From NCBI RefSeq assembly GCF_042681745.1, contig NZ_JBHUGF010000011.1:741152-805151 (forward strand): a DNA stretch of 64,000 bases. The letters are read 5' to 3'. This stretch comes from Saccharibacillus nicotianae (GTDB lineage Bacteria; Bacillota; Bacilli; Paenibacillales; Paenibacillaceae). Shown here one piece after another: positions 8,385-16,662 of this stretch. A model generated the notes under the pieces. It was not told the DNA's origin. It was given only the letters and a program-made list of their open reading frames with translations, and made no database searches. The position numbers and the translations under genes were made by a program. Numbering within the stretch: the stretch's first letter is position 1; the number at the start of each line of letters is the position of its first letter.

Positions 8385-9071
8385 TTGATAGAAATGCAGG
8401 ATGTCTGGAAAACGTATCCGAATGGAGCTCATGCTCTGCAAGGTGTATCTGTGAAGATTGATCGCAATGAATTTGTATATGTGGTCGGTCCTTCCGGTGC
8501 GGGTAAGTCTACCTTTATGAAATTAATGTATCGTGAAGAAACACCAACAAAAGGTCAAATTTCAGTGAATGGATTTAATCTGGGCAAATTAAAGCAGCGT
8601 AAGATTCCATTATTGCGCCGTAATATCGGAGTTATTTTTCAAGATTTTCGTCTATTACCGAAATTAACAGCTTATGATAATGTTGCTTTTGCAATGGAAG
8701 TTATTGAAACGCCGAGAAAATTAATGAAAAAACGGGTGATGGAAGTACTCGATCTAGTCGGACTTCAAAGTAAAGCTGGACGTTACCCTGAACAAATGTC
8801 CGGTGGTGAGCAACAGCGGATCGCTATTGCACGCGCAATCGTCAATAATCCGGCTGTGATTATAGCGGATGAACCTACAGGAAATCTCGATCCTGAGACG
8901 TCCTATGGCATTATGCAATTGCTAGATGAAATTAATTTCCGCGGAACGACTATTATTATGGCTACTCATAATAGAGATATTGTAAATTCAATGCGTCGTC
9001 GGGTATTAGCGATCGAAGACGGTATGATCGTCAGAGATCAGATTAGAGGGGAGTACGGTTATGAATTTTAA
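8385..9071 (+). CDS. ftsE: Cell-division ABC transporter ATP-binding protein FtsE
   Basis: The 228-residue ABC ATPase has Walker A GPSGAGKST near residue 36, signature MSGGEQQRIAIARA, Walker B VIIADEPTGNLD and a switch histidine in MATHNRD. FtsE with FtsX does not transport. It powers activation of a peptidoglycan hydrolase during growth or division. The start is TTG 8385, supported by AGGAAGTG at 8372-8379. The gene overlaps ftsX by 11 bases, implying translational coupling. The M23 hydrolase that follows ftsX is the obvious partner. Length and motifs are complete. Confidence 0.93.
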   Translation: MIEMQDVWKTYPNGAHALQGVSVKIDRNEFVYVVGPSGAGKSTFMKLMYREETPTKGQISVNGFNLGKLKQRKIPLLRRNIGVIFQDFRLLPKLTAYDNVAFAMEVIETPRKLMKKRVMEVLDLVGLQSKAGRYPEQMSGGEQQRIAIARAIVNNPAVIIADEPTGNLDPETSYGIMQLLDEINFRGTTIIMATHNRDIVNSMRRRVLAIEDGMIVRDQIRGEYGYEF

Positions 9072-9981
9072 TACCTTCTTGCGACACTTGCGGGAAGGTT
9101 TTAGAAGCGTATTCCGCAACGGGTGGATGTCAGTTGCATCGATCACCTCTATTATTGTGTCTCTGTTTATTTTGGGTGTATTTATTTTGTTAGTCCTAAA
9201 TGTAAATCAACTTGCCGATCAGGCAGATAGTGAAGTAGAAATCAACGTCTTTTTGGAACTCAATGTTGATCAATCGTTAAGACAAGAGTTACAACAAGAG
9301 ATCAGCGCGATGACAGAAGTAAGCACAGTTACTTTTATTCCCAAAGCGCAAGGATTACAAGAATTACGCGATCGTCTAGGTGAAGGTGGAGAATCATTCT
9401 TGCAAGGATATGCGCAGGATAACAATCCATTGCCTGATGCTTTACGTATCCAGGTTATAGAGCCGACTACCGTTCCTTTTGTCGCTCAGAAGATAGAAGC
9501 TTTAAATAAAGAACATCCTGAAAAACCTATCCTTAAAGTCCGGTATGGTGGAGATACAGTACAGACGTTGTTCAAAGTCACAGCATTGATTCGCAATATT
9601 GGTCTGATTCTGGTTGCTGCTCTTGGTCTGATGGCAATGTTCTTGATAGCAAATACGATTCGAGTGACGATACTAGCACGTCGTCGTGAAATTAGTATTA
9701 TGAAGCTAGTTGGAGCGACCAATCAGTTTATACGCTGGCCTTTCTTTATTGAAGGGGCATTGTTAGGCGGTATTGGTTCACTGGTAACGATCGGCATTTT
9801 ATTTATCGGATATCAGCAATTGGTAGCCGCTTCTGTTCGATCATTTGGAATAGCGTCTGTGATCACTTTAATTCCGTTACAGCAAATCTGGCCGTTACTA
9901 GGCAGTCTACTGCTAGGACTTGGAGTATTGATCGGAATATGGGGAAGTACACTCTCAATTCGTCGCTTTCTTAAAGTATAA
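9061..9981 (+). CDS. ftsX: Cell-division membrane protein FtsX
   Basis: The 306-residue protein has the FtsX layout. A cytoplasmic N-terminus with HLREGFRSVFRNGWMSVAS is followed by a first helix (about 24-48), an extracellular domain of about 120 residues, and three more helices near 175-200, 225-250 and 275-298. The loop after helix 2 contains RRREISIMKLVGAT, the conserved coupling segment. It forms a complex with FtsE, and its extracellular loop normally contacts a coiled-coil hydrolase or activator. The ATG lies inside the end of ftsE, with GAGGGGAG upstream. It is the standard length for the family. Confidence 0.93.
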   Translation: MNFNTFLRHLREGFRSVFRNGWMSVASITSIIVSLFILGVFILLVLNVNQLADQADSEVEINVFLELNVDQSLRQELQQEISAMTEVSTVTFIPKAQGLQELRDRLGEGGESFLQGYAQDNNPLPDALRIQVIEPTTVPFVAQKIEALNKEHPEKPILKVRYGGDTVQTLFKVTALIRNIGLILVAALGLMAMFLIANTIRVTILARRREISIMKLVGATNQFIRWPFFIEGALLGGIGSLVTIGILFIGYQQLVAASVRSFGIASVITLIPLQQIWPLLGSLLLGLGVLIGIWGSTLSIRRFLKV

Positions 9982-10013
9982 AATAATTTTTTTCGTAAAT
10001 ATGCAAAAAAAGC

Positions 10014-10041
10014 TAAGATATCTGCAAAACATTGCCGATAA
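10014..10041 (+). promoter_or_regulatory. Sigma-D-like promoter before the M23 hydrolase
   Basis: TAAG at 10014-10017 and GCCGATAA at 10034-10041 are 16 bases apart. The Bacillus subtilis sigma-D consensus is TAAA, 14-16 bases, GCCGATAT, so 10 of 12 bases match. The element lies about 80 bases before the TTG start. Sigma-D drives motility and autolysin genes, which fits a murein hydrolase. Confidence 0.5.
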
Positions 10042-10121
10042 TCATACTTGATGCAAGTGCTGAACGCCGGAAAACGACTGTTTCAAAAACCTACAAACGG
10101 TAAAAGGATGGGGAGAAAAAG

Positions 10122-11417
10122 TTGAAAAAAGTCGCATCAGTTATGGCTGTTATTTTATTGGCAGTCTCAGTGATACAACCACAACACGTACACGCCGCCA
10201 AATCGGTTAGTGATATCCAGAGTCAATTAAATGCTGTGGAGAAAAAAGCACAGGAAGCAGCCCAACAGAAGAAAAAAGCTGCTGCTCAAAAGAAAAAATC
10301 GCAAATGCTAAAAGCTAGAACACAAAAAGATCTAGGTAAAGTATTGCAAGCGATCAATGAAGTGAGCAGTCAGTTGGCTCGCGTTTCTAGTGATATTTCA
10401 CAAACTGAATCAGGTCTTCGTCAGGCGAAAAAAGATTTGGCTGAAACCAAAGAACGGATTCATGCTCGTGAAGGTATGATTGATACTCGTGTACGAATGA
10501 TGTATACCGATGGATTAATCTCCTATATGGATGTGTTAATGGCATCAACCAACTTTTCTGATTTTGTAGAACGTGCTGATTCTTTGCGTATGATTGTAGA
10601 CCAAGATCAGGATATTTTGGCTCAACATGAAAAAGACAAGCAATTCGTAATCGTGACGCAAAAAAAATTAACCGCTTCGTATGCGAAAGCGAAAAGTCTA
10701 TACGCTGAAAAAGCAGAGCGTAAAGGTGAACTCGATGCTAAAGAAAATGAAAAACAAGTACTCATTTTTAAATACAATACACAGATTGAAAATGCAGATG
10801 ATATCACATCCGAGCAAGAACAAGCGTTGTGGGATCTAGCGGATCAACGTTCGTCTCTATATCAGGAGAAAACAGCACTAGAAGCACAAGAAAGAGCAGC
10901 CGCGGCGGCTCGTGCAGCAGCAGAGGCTCAAGCTAGAGCAGCGGCAGCAGCCAATGATTCTTCAGATGATGGCGGAGACGGAGGTTATACTCCACCAACT
11001 ACAGGCGGATATCAAGGTAGTGGCAATGGAAGTATGGGTCTACCTGTAAATGGCGCGCGTATTTCTTCTCCATTCGGTTATCGTAATCACCCGATTCAAG
11101 GAGTATACAAAATGCATACAGGAGTCGATTTTGCAGCTCCTCAAGGAACCGATATTCATGCCGCTCAAGGTGGAACAGTCGTAGTGGCTCAATGGCAAAA
11201 TGGATACGGTAATACTGTAATTATCGATCATGGAAATGGAATCAAAACATTATACGGACATATTCGTGATGGTGGTATCGCAGTTACTGTTGGTCAGACT
11301 GTTAGTCAAGGACAGAAGATTGCAGAAGTAGGTTCTACAGGTAACTCTACAGGCCCTCACTGTCACTTTGAAGTACGTGTGAATAATACGCCTGTCGATC
11401 CGATGGGTTATCTGTAA
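10122..11417 (+). CDS. Secreted coiled-coil M23 murein hydrolase (EnvC-like)
   Basis: The 431-residue protein has a signal peptide ending near the AHA of residues 24-26. A long coiled coil (about 28-265) is rich in Lys, Ala and Glu, and an Ala-rich and then Gly/Ser/Thr-rich linker leads to a C-terminal LytM/M23 domain. The metal-binding residues are visible: His and Asp in HTGVDFAAP and the HxH of GPHCHFEV, so the enzyme should be active. Being next to ftsEX and carrying a coiled coil, it is the likely hydrolase switched on by FtsEX, the role CwlO plays in Bacillus subtilis. The start is TTG 10122 after AAAGGATGGGG. A sigma-D-like promoter lies upstream. Confidence 0.85.
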   Translation: MKKVASVMAVILLAVSVIQPQHVHAAKSVSDIQSQLNAVEKKAQEAAQQKKKAAAQKKKSQMLKARTQKDLGKVLQAINEVSSQLARVSSDISQTESGLRQAKKDLAETKERIHAREGMIDTRVRMMYTDGLISYMDVLMASTNFSDFVERADSLRMIVDQDQDILAQHEKDKQFVIVTQKKLTASYAKAKSLYAEKAERKGELDAKENEKQVLIFKYNTQIENADDITSEQEQALWDLADQRSSLYQEKTALEAQERAAAAARAAAEAQARAAAAANDSSDDGGDGGYTPPTTGGYQGSGNGSMGLPVNGARISSPFGYRNHPIQGVYKMHTGVDFAAPQGTDIHAAQGGTVVVAQWQNGYGNTVIIDHGNGIKTLYGHIRDGGIAVTVGQTVSQGQKIAEVGSTGNSTGPHCHFEVRVNNTPVDPMGYL

Positions 11418-11446
11418 TAGCGTTAAGCTCAGAGAGGCGGTAACAC

Positions 11447-12913
11447 ATGATGAGAAAACGCACCGTAGCACTGCTTGTGATTGCCATGATGGTGCTAAGT
11501 AGCGTGCTTACACTGGCTTTTACCAGTCTGCCAGGAATTGCTCGCAATGCTGCAAATGGACAAGGGTTGCTAGCTGCCCTTAGTGGTGGAGGTCTAAGCG
11601 ACCAACAACAGAGCAAGCTAAGTACAGCAGCCAAATTGATTGAAAGTAATTATTATCAAGACGTAGATAGTAACAAGCTTGTAGATGGTGCAATCAATGG
11701 GATGATGGAAGCGTTAGGAGATCCTTATTCCAGTTATATGGCTCCTGAGACAGCAACTCAATTTTCTGAATCGATTGCAGGGTCATTTACAGGAATCGGT
11801 GCAGAAGTATCACAAGAAGACGGCAATGTCGTGATCGTTTCTCCGATCAAAGGGTCACCTGCGGAAAAAGCAGGCTTACGCCCGAAAGACATTATTGTAT
11901 CGATCAATGGCGAATCACTAGCTGGTGTTGATTTAAATGATGCTGTTAATAAGATTCGTGGTAAAAAAGGCACAACCGCTACGATTGAAATTAAACGTTC
12001 AGGCAGTTCAAATAATTTAACATTCAAAATTGTTCGTGATGATATTGATGTTGAGACTGTTACTTCAAGAATGACAGATGACAAAATCGGCGTGATTACT
12101 GTCACTCAGTTCTCAATGAATACAGCCGAACGCTTTGATGCTGAAGTGAAAAAGCTTGAAGGTCAAGGTATGAAAGGGCTTGTGATTGATGTTCGTAACA
12201 ATCCAGGTGGCGTTCTGTCTGTTGTAATCAATATGGCTGAACAATTTGTTCCGAATGGCAAATTGATTGTACAAGTAGAGGACAAAGCAGGCAAACGTGA
12301 TGAGACCAAGTCTACAGGCAAAGGCGTTAAATATCCGATTGCGGTTGTAACGAATGGCGGTAGCGCAAGTGCTTCCGAGATTTTAGCAGGTGCTTTGAAG
12401 CAATCTGCGGGGGCTACATTATACGGGGAGACGACGTATGGTAAAGGTACTGTGCAGACCAGTATGGACAATATCTTTAACGATGGAAGTCTAATCAAAA
12501 TTACAATTGCCAAATGGTTAACGCCAAATGGAGATTGGATTCATAAAAAAGGAATCAAACCGGATGTGAATATCGCTCCGCCCGATTACTTTACAGTGAC
12601 TCCAATCAACAAAGAAAAAACACTCAAATATGATATGAATAATAGTGATATCAAGAGTGCTCAAATTATGTTAGATGGTCTTGGTTACAGTGTAGATCGT
12701 AAAGACGGTTATTTTGATCGTGAGACCGAGAATGCAGTGAAATCATTCCAGACCAAGCAAAAGCTGACGGTGACAGGTGCGATTGATGAGAAAACAGCAA
12801 CTGCCCTTGAGATCGCATTGGTCGAGCATATTCAAGACCCGCAATACGATGTTCAAATGAACAAAGCGATTGCAGGCGTTGAAAAGCAGATTTCTACAGC
12901 GAATACCAAATAA
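11447..12913 (+). CDS. S41 carboxyl-terminal processing protease with peptidoglycan-binding tail
   Basis: This 488-residue protein is a CtpA/CtpB-type protease. Its N-terminal helix (about 4-25) is a signal or anchor. A PDZ domain spans about 105-190 (TGIGAEV, SPAEKAGLRPKD), followed by the S41 core with the catalytic Ser in NGGSASASEI and the Lys in TYGKGTVQT. A C-terminal peptidoglycan-binding type-1 domain (about 395-455; IMLDGLGYSVDRKDGYFD, NAVKSFQ) tethers it to the wall. It cleaves extracytoplasmic proteins near their C-termini. In Bacillus subtilis ctpB lies in the same ftsEX-minJ neighbourhood. It begins 29 bases after the M23 gene. Confidence 0.88.
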   Translation: MMRKRTVALLVIAMMVLSSVLTLAFTSLPGIARNAANGQGLLAALSGGGLSDQQQSKLSTAAKLIESNYYQDVDSNKLVDGAINGMMEALGDPYSSYMAPETATQFSESIAGSFTGIGAEVSQEDGNVVIVSPIKGSPAEKAGLRPKDIIVSINGESLAGVDLNDAVNKIRGKKGTTATIEIKRSGSSNNLTFKIVRDDIDVETVTSRMTDDKIGVITVTQFSMNTAERFDAEVKKLEGQGMKGLVIDVRNNPGGVLSVVINMAEQFVPNGKLIVQVEDKAGKRDETKSTGKGVKYPIAVVTNGGSASASEILAGALKQSAGATLYGETTYGKGTVQTSMDNIFNDGSLIKITIAKWLTPNGDWIHKKGIKPDVNIAPPDYFTVTPINKEKTLKYDMNNSDIKSAQIMLDGLGYSVDRKDGYFDRETENAVKSFQTKQKLTVTGAIDEKTATALEIALVEHIQDPQYDVQMNKAIAGVEKQISTANTK

Positions 12914-12950
12914 TTGAAAGCTAATACTCCTATATTCATATGAATTTCTA

Positions 12951-12980
12951 AAAAGAAGGCTGTTATAGCCTTCTTTTTTT
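12951..12980 (+). terminator. Intrinsic terminator after the S41 protease
   Basis: AGAAGGCT and AGCCTTCT pair around GTTAT and are followed by seven T residues; the preceding A residues extend the stem. Confidence 0.85.
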
Positions 12981-13068
12981 ATGTAGAATAGAGAGAGTTG
13001 AGTCCAAGTAGGATTTGATGATACGATTTCTATAAAGCAAGATAGATAGCAAAGGAGAGTGGCAACCG

Positions 13069-14469
13069 TTGAACGTGTTAGGTGAGGCACTCCGTATGAT
13101 AGGCGGGGCTTTAGGGGCGTTGTTAACACAGCCTTTTTATTATATATTTTTGATCGGTGTTTTGTTGCATTACAGACGTCAAGGTATCCTTGAACGTAAA
13201 CTATTTAATATTCGTATTTATGTGTATGCAGGTCGTGTATTACGCACTGTAATCACAGGGATTATTGTAGGATTACTTGTATCGATTGTAATGGTTTTTA
13301 TAGGTATACATATACAGACAGAAGTGATCTGGTGTATAGGGACGATTTTGATTCTATTATCTCTATTCCGTCTACGCTATGCTCATATCACGATGGCTTT
13401 GGCTGTACTGACAATCATTTATATGGTGCTCCTTTCTTTACCATCATGGCAACCGACAGGTCTGTTCGGGCAAGTGATAGCGAGTATCCGTAATATCGAT
13501 TTGCCTGGATTATTAGCAATCTCGGTATTGTTACAATTGATTGAAGCCATATTATTTCGTATACAAGCGACTCGCTTTGCTTCACCGGTTGTGATCGAAG
13601 GCAAGCGTGGTAAGCCTGTAGGAGCATATGCAATAGAAGCATTCTGGCCTATTCCTTTATGGTTATTTATCCCTTCCACAGGTGGGCTAGTGCTGCCCTG
13701 GACACCGCTTCATGAAGCAGAATCTTGGATCAATGGTGTATCGTTAACAGCATTACCGGTTATGATCGGTTGTAGTATATTAACACAGACACATTTGCCA
13801 CAAGCCAAAGTGAATGTGATCGCTAAACGATTAGTGCAAAGTAGCTTGATAATGATTGTACTGGCGGCTTTGGCACTCTGGTGGGCGCCTATTGCGATCC
13901 CTGCATTGGTAATCGCTGTGATTTTGCGTGAATGGATTATGTATGTGAGTCGACGGGAAGAAACAGAGCACAGCCCCTTATTTATTCGCGGATTACGAGG
14001 TCTCAAAATAGTAGATGTGATTCCTGCTAGCCCTGCGGCAGAATTAGGTATTACAGCAGGGGAAAGTGTATATAAAGTGAATGGACAGCTTATTCAAGAT
14101 CCTCAATCACTGCATGCGGCATTGCGAATCAATCCTGCTTTTTGCAAATTGGAAATCTTAAATATTCAGGGCGAAAGTAAATTTCTACAACGAGCGATCT
14201 ATGCAGGAGATCATCATCAGCTAGGGATGATTTTTGCACCGGACGATCAAGCTGTTATTTCTCCCGATATTCAGCGCTTATCCGTCTGGAATCTACTTAC
14301 CAAACCGCGTGTACACAAGTTGAACAACGGTTATCAGGAGACTACTCAGATATTAGCGTTACCAGAAAGTGATGTCGCGGCTGAGCAAGAACCGCCGGAG
14401 GAACCTATTGAATTGACTCCAGAGTATATTGAAAAGCACGGATTGCCCAAACGACCTCGTCGTAAGTAA
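13069..14469 (+). CDS. minJ: MinJ-like polytopic membrane protein with C-terminal PDZ domain
   Basis: The 466-residue protein has about eight hydrophobic segments over residues 1-300 and then a PDZ domain around 305-385 (FIRGLRGLKIVDVIPASPAAELGITAGE). A charged tail ends in PKRPRRK. Bacillus subtilis MinJ has this architecture, bridges DivIVA to MinD at poles and septum, and lies next to ctpB-ftsXE, as here. The start is TTG 13069 behind AAAGGAG at 13051-13057. The gene has its own segment between two terminators. Assignment relies on topology and neighbourhood, because MinJ proteins diverge strongly in sequence. Confidence 0.7.
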   Translation: MNVLGEALRMIGGALGALLTQPFYYIFLIGVLLHYRRQGILERKLFNIRIYVYAGRVLRTVITGIIVGLLVSIVMVFIGIHIQTEVIWCIGTILILLSLFRLRYAHITMALAVLTIIYMVLLSLPSWQPTGLFGQVIASIRNIDLPGLLAISVLLQLIEAILFRIQATRFASPVVIEGKRGKPVGAYAIEAFWPIPLWLFIPSTGGLVLPWTPLHEAESWINGVSLTALPVMIGCSILTQTHLPQAKVNVIAKRLVQSSLIMIVLAALALWWAPIAIPALVIAVILREWIMYVSRREETEHSPLFIRGLRGLKIVDVIPASPAAELGITAGESVYKVNGQLIQDPQSLHAALRINPAFCKLEILNIQGESKFLQRAIYAGDHHQLGMIFAPDDQAVISPDIQRLSVWNLLTKPRVHKLNNGYQETTQILALPESDVAAEQEPPEEPIELTPEYIEKHGLPKRPRRK

Positions 14470-14570
14470 GTACTACAGTATGATAATGAGTCATTGTTTT
14501 ACAAAATAAGTACTGGTTGATCGTAGAACGTAATATCAGAACTACAATAAATGATAAGTGATAAGAAATC

Positions 14571-14629
14571 AAAAGCACCCAAGTGTATTTACTCATCTAC
14601 GGATAGAGAGTACACTCGGGTGCTTTTTT
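14571..14629. terminator. Bidirectional terminator between minJ and motB
   Basis: AAAAGCACCC at 14571-14580 pairs with GGGTGCTTTT at 14618-14627, with inner pairs AGTGTA/TACACT and ACTC/GAGT. The A-run and T-run on opposite flanks let it act for both converging genes. Confidence 0.85.
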
Positions 14630-14708
14630 ACATGTAGGTAAGTCTTATATTCAAGCTTACATTTTACACGATATTCAAAATATAAATACAATAACTTTGT
14701 GACTTCTA

Positions 14709-15527
14709 TTACTCTTGCAATTGACGTAAAACAATGATTTCGACACGTCGATTTTTTTGACGACCTGTTGCTGTAGAATTATCCGCACTTGGACGGGTAT
14801 CTCCATATCCTGCATACTGGAACTTGGATTTATCTAACCCTTTGGTATCAATAAAATAACGCAGTACAGATAAGGCACGAGCACCGGACAACTCCCAGTT
14901 ATCTTGATAACGTGAAGCATTTACAATAGGTAGATTATCGGTATGCCCTTCAATACTTACGGTCGTATCAATCGATTGGAACAAGCTGGACAATTGAGCA
15001 AGAGTGGCTAGTGAACGAGATTTGAGATTAGCTTGACCTTCATCAAACAAAAATTGATCACTAAGTGTAATAGAGATACCTTGCGGTTTGTCAGCTACCA
15101 CTACTTGATTGCCTAGATTATTGGTTTTGACATACTTTTCGATCACACTCATTAGATTCGCTAATTCACTTTCCTGCTTGCGAAAAGCTTCTTCGCGATT
15201 GGTCAGTGTAGTCGCTCCACTTTGTGTATCTTTGCCACCTTCGTTGCCTGCTTGATTACTGGTAGATGTAGAACCACCATTACTGGTATTTTTGCCGGCT
15301 GTTCCTGTAATACCTTTACCACCATCTAAAATCGAATTATCGCTTTGAAAAGTAAGCTGTAACGAATCAGTTAACACTTGATATTTGGCGGTATCTACAT
15401 GACTTACTGAATACATCACTACAAAGAAAATGAGCAACAATGTAATTAAATCCGCATACGTGATCAGCCAACGATCTTGCTGATTATGCCCGTTACCTTT
15501 TTTGCTACGCCGAGAATAACGTGCCAT
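14709..15527 (-). CDS. motB: Flagellar motor stator protein MotB
   Basis: The 272-residue protein has a basic N-terminus, one transmembrane helix beginning WLITYADLITLLLIFFVVMY (the ion-binding Asp lies in YADL), a Ser/Gly/Thr-rich linker and a C-terminal OmpA-like peptidoglycan-binding domain (about 145-270; IEGHTDNLPI, RALSVLRYF, GYGDTRPS). With MotA it forms the stator that converts ion flow into flagellar rotation. It starts two bases after the motA stop, with a GGGAGG site inside the end of motA. Whether the coupling ion is H+ or Na+ (MotS) cannot be settled from sequence alone. Confidence 0.9.
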   Translation of the reverse strand: MARYSRRSKKGNGHNQQDRWLITYADLITLLLIFFVVMYSVSHVDTAKYQVLTDSLQLTFQSDNSILDGGKGITGTAGKNTSNGGSTSTSNQAGNEGGKDTQSGATTLTNREEAFRKQESELANLMSVIEKYVKTNNLGNQVVVADKPQGISITLSDQFLFDEGQANLKSRSLATLAQLSSLFQSIDTTVSIEGHTDNLPIVNASRYQDNWELSGARALSVLRYFIDTKGLDKSKFQYAGYGDTRPSADNSTATGRQKNRRVEIIVLRQLQE

Positions 15528-15529
15528 CG

Positions 15530-16315
15530 TTATTCCTCCCCTGTTCTAGCTTCGCGGATCAAATTCCCGTTATTTTCAGGTAGAAACGTTTCTAGCTTTT
15601 TACGTACCAATTGAGGATTTTCTCCGTTTTGAATCGATAATACACCTTCTAATAACATTTCCATCGTTTGAATATCAAGCTCGCTACGCGAACGGATTTT
15701 GGAAGCGATTGGTAAAAAGATAAGATTGGCACTAGCGACACCATACAAAGTCGCTGTAAAAGCAACCGCAATCGATCCACCCAATCCTGTAGGTTCACTA
15801 AGACTGCCTAACACCTGAATAAGACCCATAACAGTACCGATAATTCCCATCGTAGGCGCATATCCACCAGCGGAATCGAACACTTTGGCGTATTGTTCAT
15901 GTTCTAATTCTGTTTTGGTCATTTCCAGTTCAAGAATCTGTTGAATAACTTCACGATCTGTACCATCCACAACTTGCTGAATACCTTCTCGTAGAAAAGG
16001 ATTATCGTAAGAAGAAGCTTGAGGCTCCAGAGCCAGTACTCCTGCCCGGCGTGCATGGGTAGACATATTCACAATATCTTCAATCAATTGCTCATTATCT
16101 GTACCACCTGATGAAAAAGTGAAAGCAATCGCACGCGGAATTTTTTTTAATCGTGCTAATGGAAAACTGATGACGACAGCCGCAGCCGTTCCTCCAAATA
16201 CGATCAATGCCGCAGCGCCTTGAATCAGCCCGCTGGCATCGCCGCCTTCCCATAAAAAGCCCCCAATCAATGCAGCAAGCCCTGCAATAATCCCGATAAT
16301 CGTTGTTAAATCCAT
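15530..16315 (-). CDS. motA: Flagellar motor stator protein MotA
   Basis: The 261-residue protein has four predicted helices: about 3-22, 32-50, 150-170 and 185-205. A large cytoplasmic loop between helices 2 and 3 contains THARRAGVLALE, and the charged residues that contact the rotor. Conserved prolines occur near AYTPTMG-type sequence (GYAPTMGIIGTVMG) at the start of helix 3. It is the partner of MotB. AGGAGATG lies upstream of the start on the minus strand. The MotP variant is an alternative name for the same fold. Confidence 0.9.
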   Translation of the reverse strand: MDLTTIIGIIAGLAALIGGFLWEGGDASGLIQGAAALIVFGGTAAAVVISFPLARLKKIPRAIAFTFSSGGTDNEQLIEDIVNMSTHARRAGVLALEPQASSYDNPFLREGIQQVVDGTDREVIQQILELEMTKTELEHEQYAKVFDSAGGYAPTMGIIGTVMGLIQVLGSLSEPTGLGGSIAVAFTATLYGVASANLIFLPIASKIRSRSELDIQTMEMLLEGVLSIQNGENPQLVRKKLETFLPENNGNLIREARTGEE

Positions 16316-16401
16316 TCATTCATCTCCTGTTCTGGGTATGGGGAATAACCGTAAATATAACGATTTACATGAAAAAAGTTAAAATTTCAGTCTTGTTTCA
16401 A

Positions 16402-16430
16402 TTGCATAAACGCAGTAGGAGGAGTATAAT
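16402..16430 (+). promoter_or_regulatory. Distal sigma-A promoter of uvrB
   Basis: TTGCAT at 16402-16407 and TATAAT at 16425-16430 are exactly 17 bases apart. Its transcript would have a leader of about 225 bases. Confidence 0.6.
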
Positions 16431-16433
16431 ATA

Positions 16434-16447
16434 AGAACAAACATTCC
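16434..16447 (+). promoter_or_regulatory. LexA/DinR-like SOS box
   Basis: AGAACAAACATTCC matches 12 of 14 positions of the Gram-positive DinR consensus CGAACRNRYGTTYC and lies immediately downstream of the -10 at 16425-16430. LexA bound here would block initiation. uvrBA is an SOS operon in Bacillus subtilis. Confidence 0.55.
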
Positions 16448-16606
16448 TATAGCGGTATATTTTTGCTGTGCTATAGAGCTGATAATCTACAGACAACTTA
16501 TTATAGAATAATTAACCAAAAATGAGATTCGTCAATTCATGGTGTGCCACCATCGTACATGTTGGGTAAAGTATAATGTATTCGGCACTTTGATTAACGG
16601 TCTCTT

Positions 16607-16635
16607 TTGTTATTATCGGGCATGTGTAATATATA
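16607..16635 (+). promoter_or_regulatory. Proximal sigma-A promoter candidate of uvrB
   Basis: TTGTTA at 16607-16612 and TATATA at 16630-16635 are 17 bases apart, 28 bases before the uvrB ATG. Confidence 0.4.
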
Positions 16636-16662
16636 TTTTAGACGATAGGGTGATGCAGGGCA

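Larger units (their letters stand above)
16316..16662. other. 347-bp divergent region between motA and uvrB
   Basis: The region holds two sigma-A promoters reading toward uvrB and a LexA-like box (entered separately). A 6-bp dyad GTAAAT/ATTTAC at 16351-16368 lies close to the motA start. I did not find a convincing motA promoter or any gene here. Confidence 0.5.

Noticed and set aside
9991..10012. T7 and A7 runs after ftsX as a terminator
   Set aside because: The stem would be only A-T pairs with no following T-run, too weak for an intrinsic terminator.
12743..13129. 128-codon minus-strand frame over the end of the S41 protease and start of minJ
   Set aside because: It crosses a terminator and two well-supported genes on the other strand.
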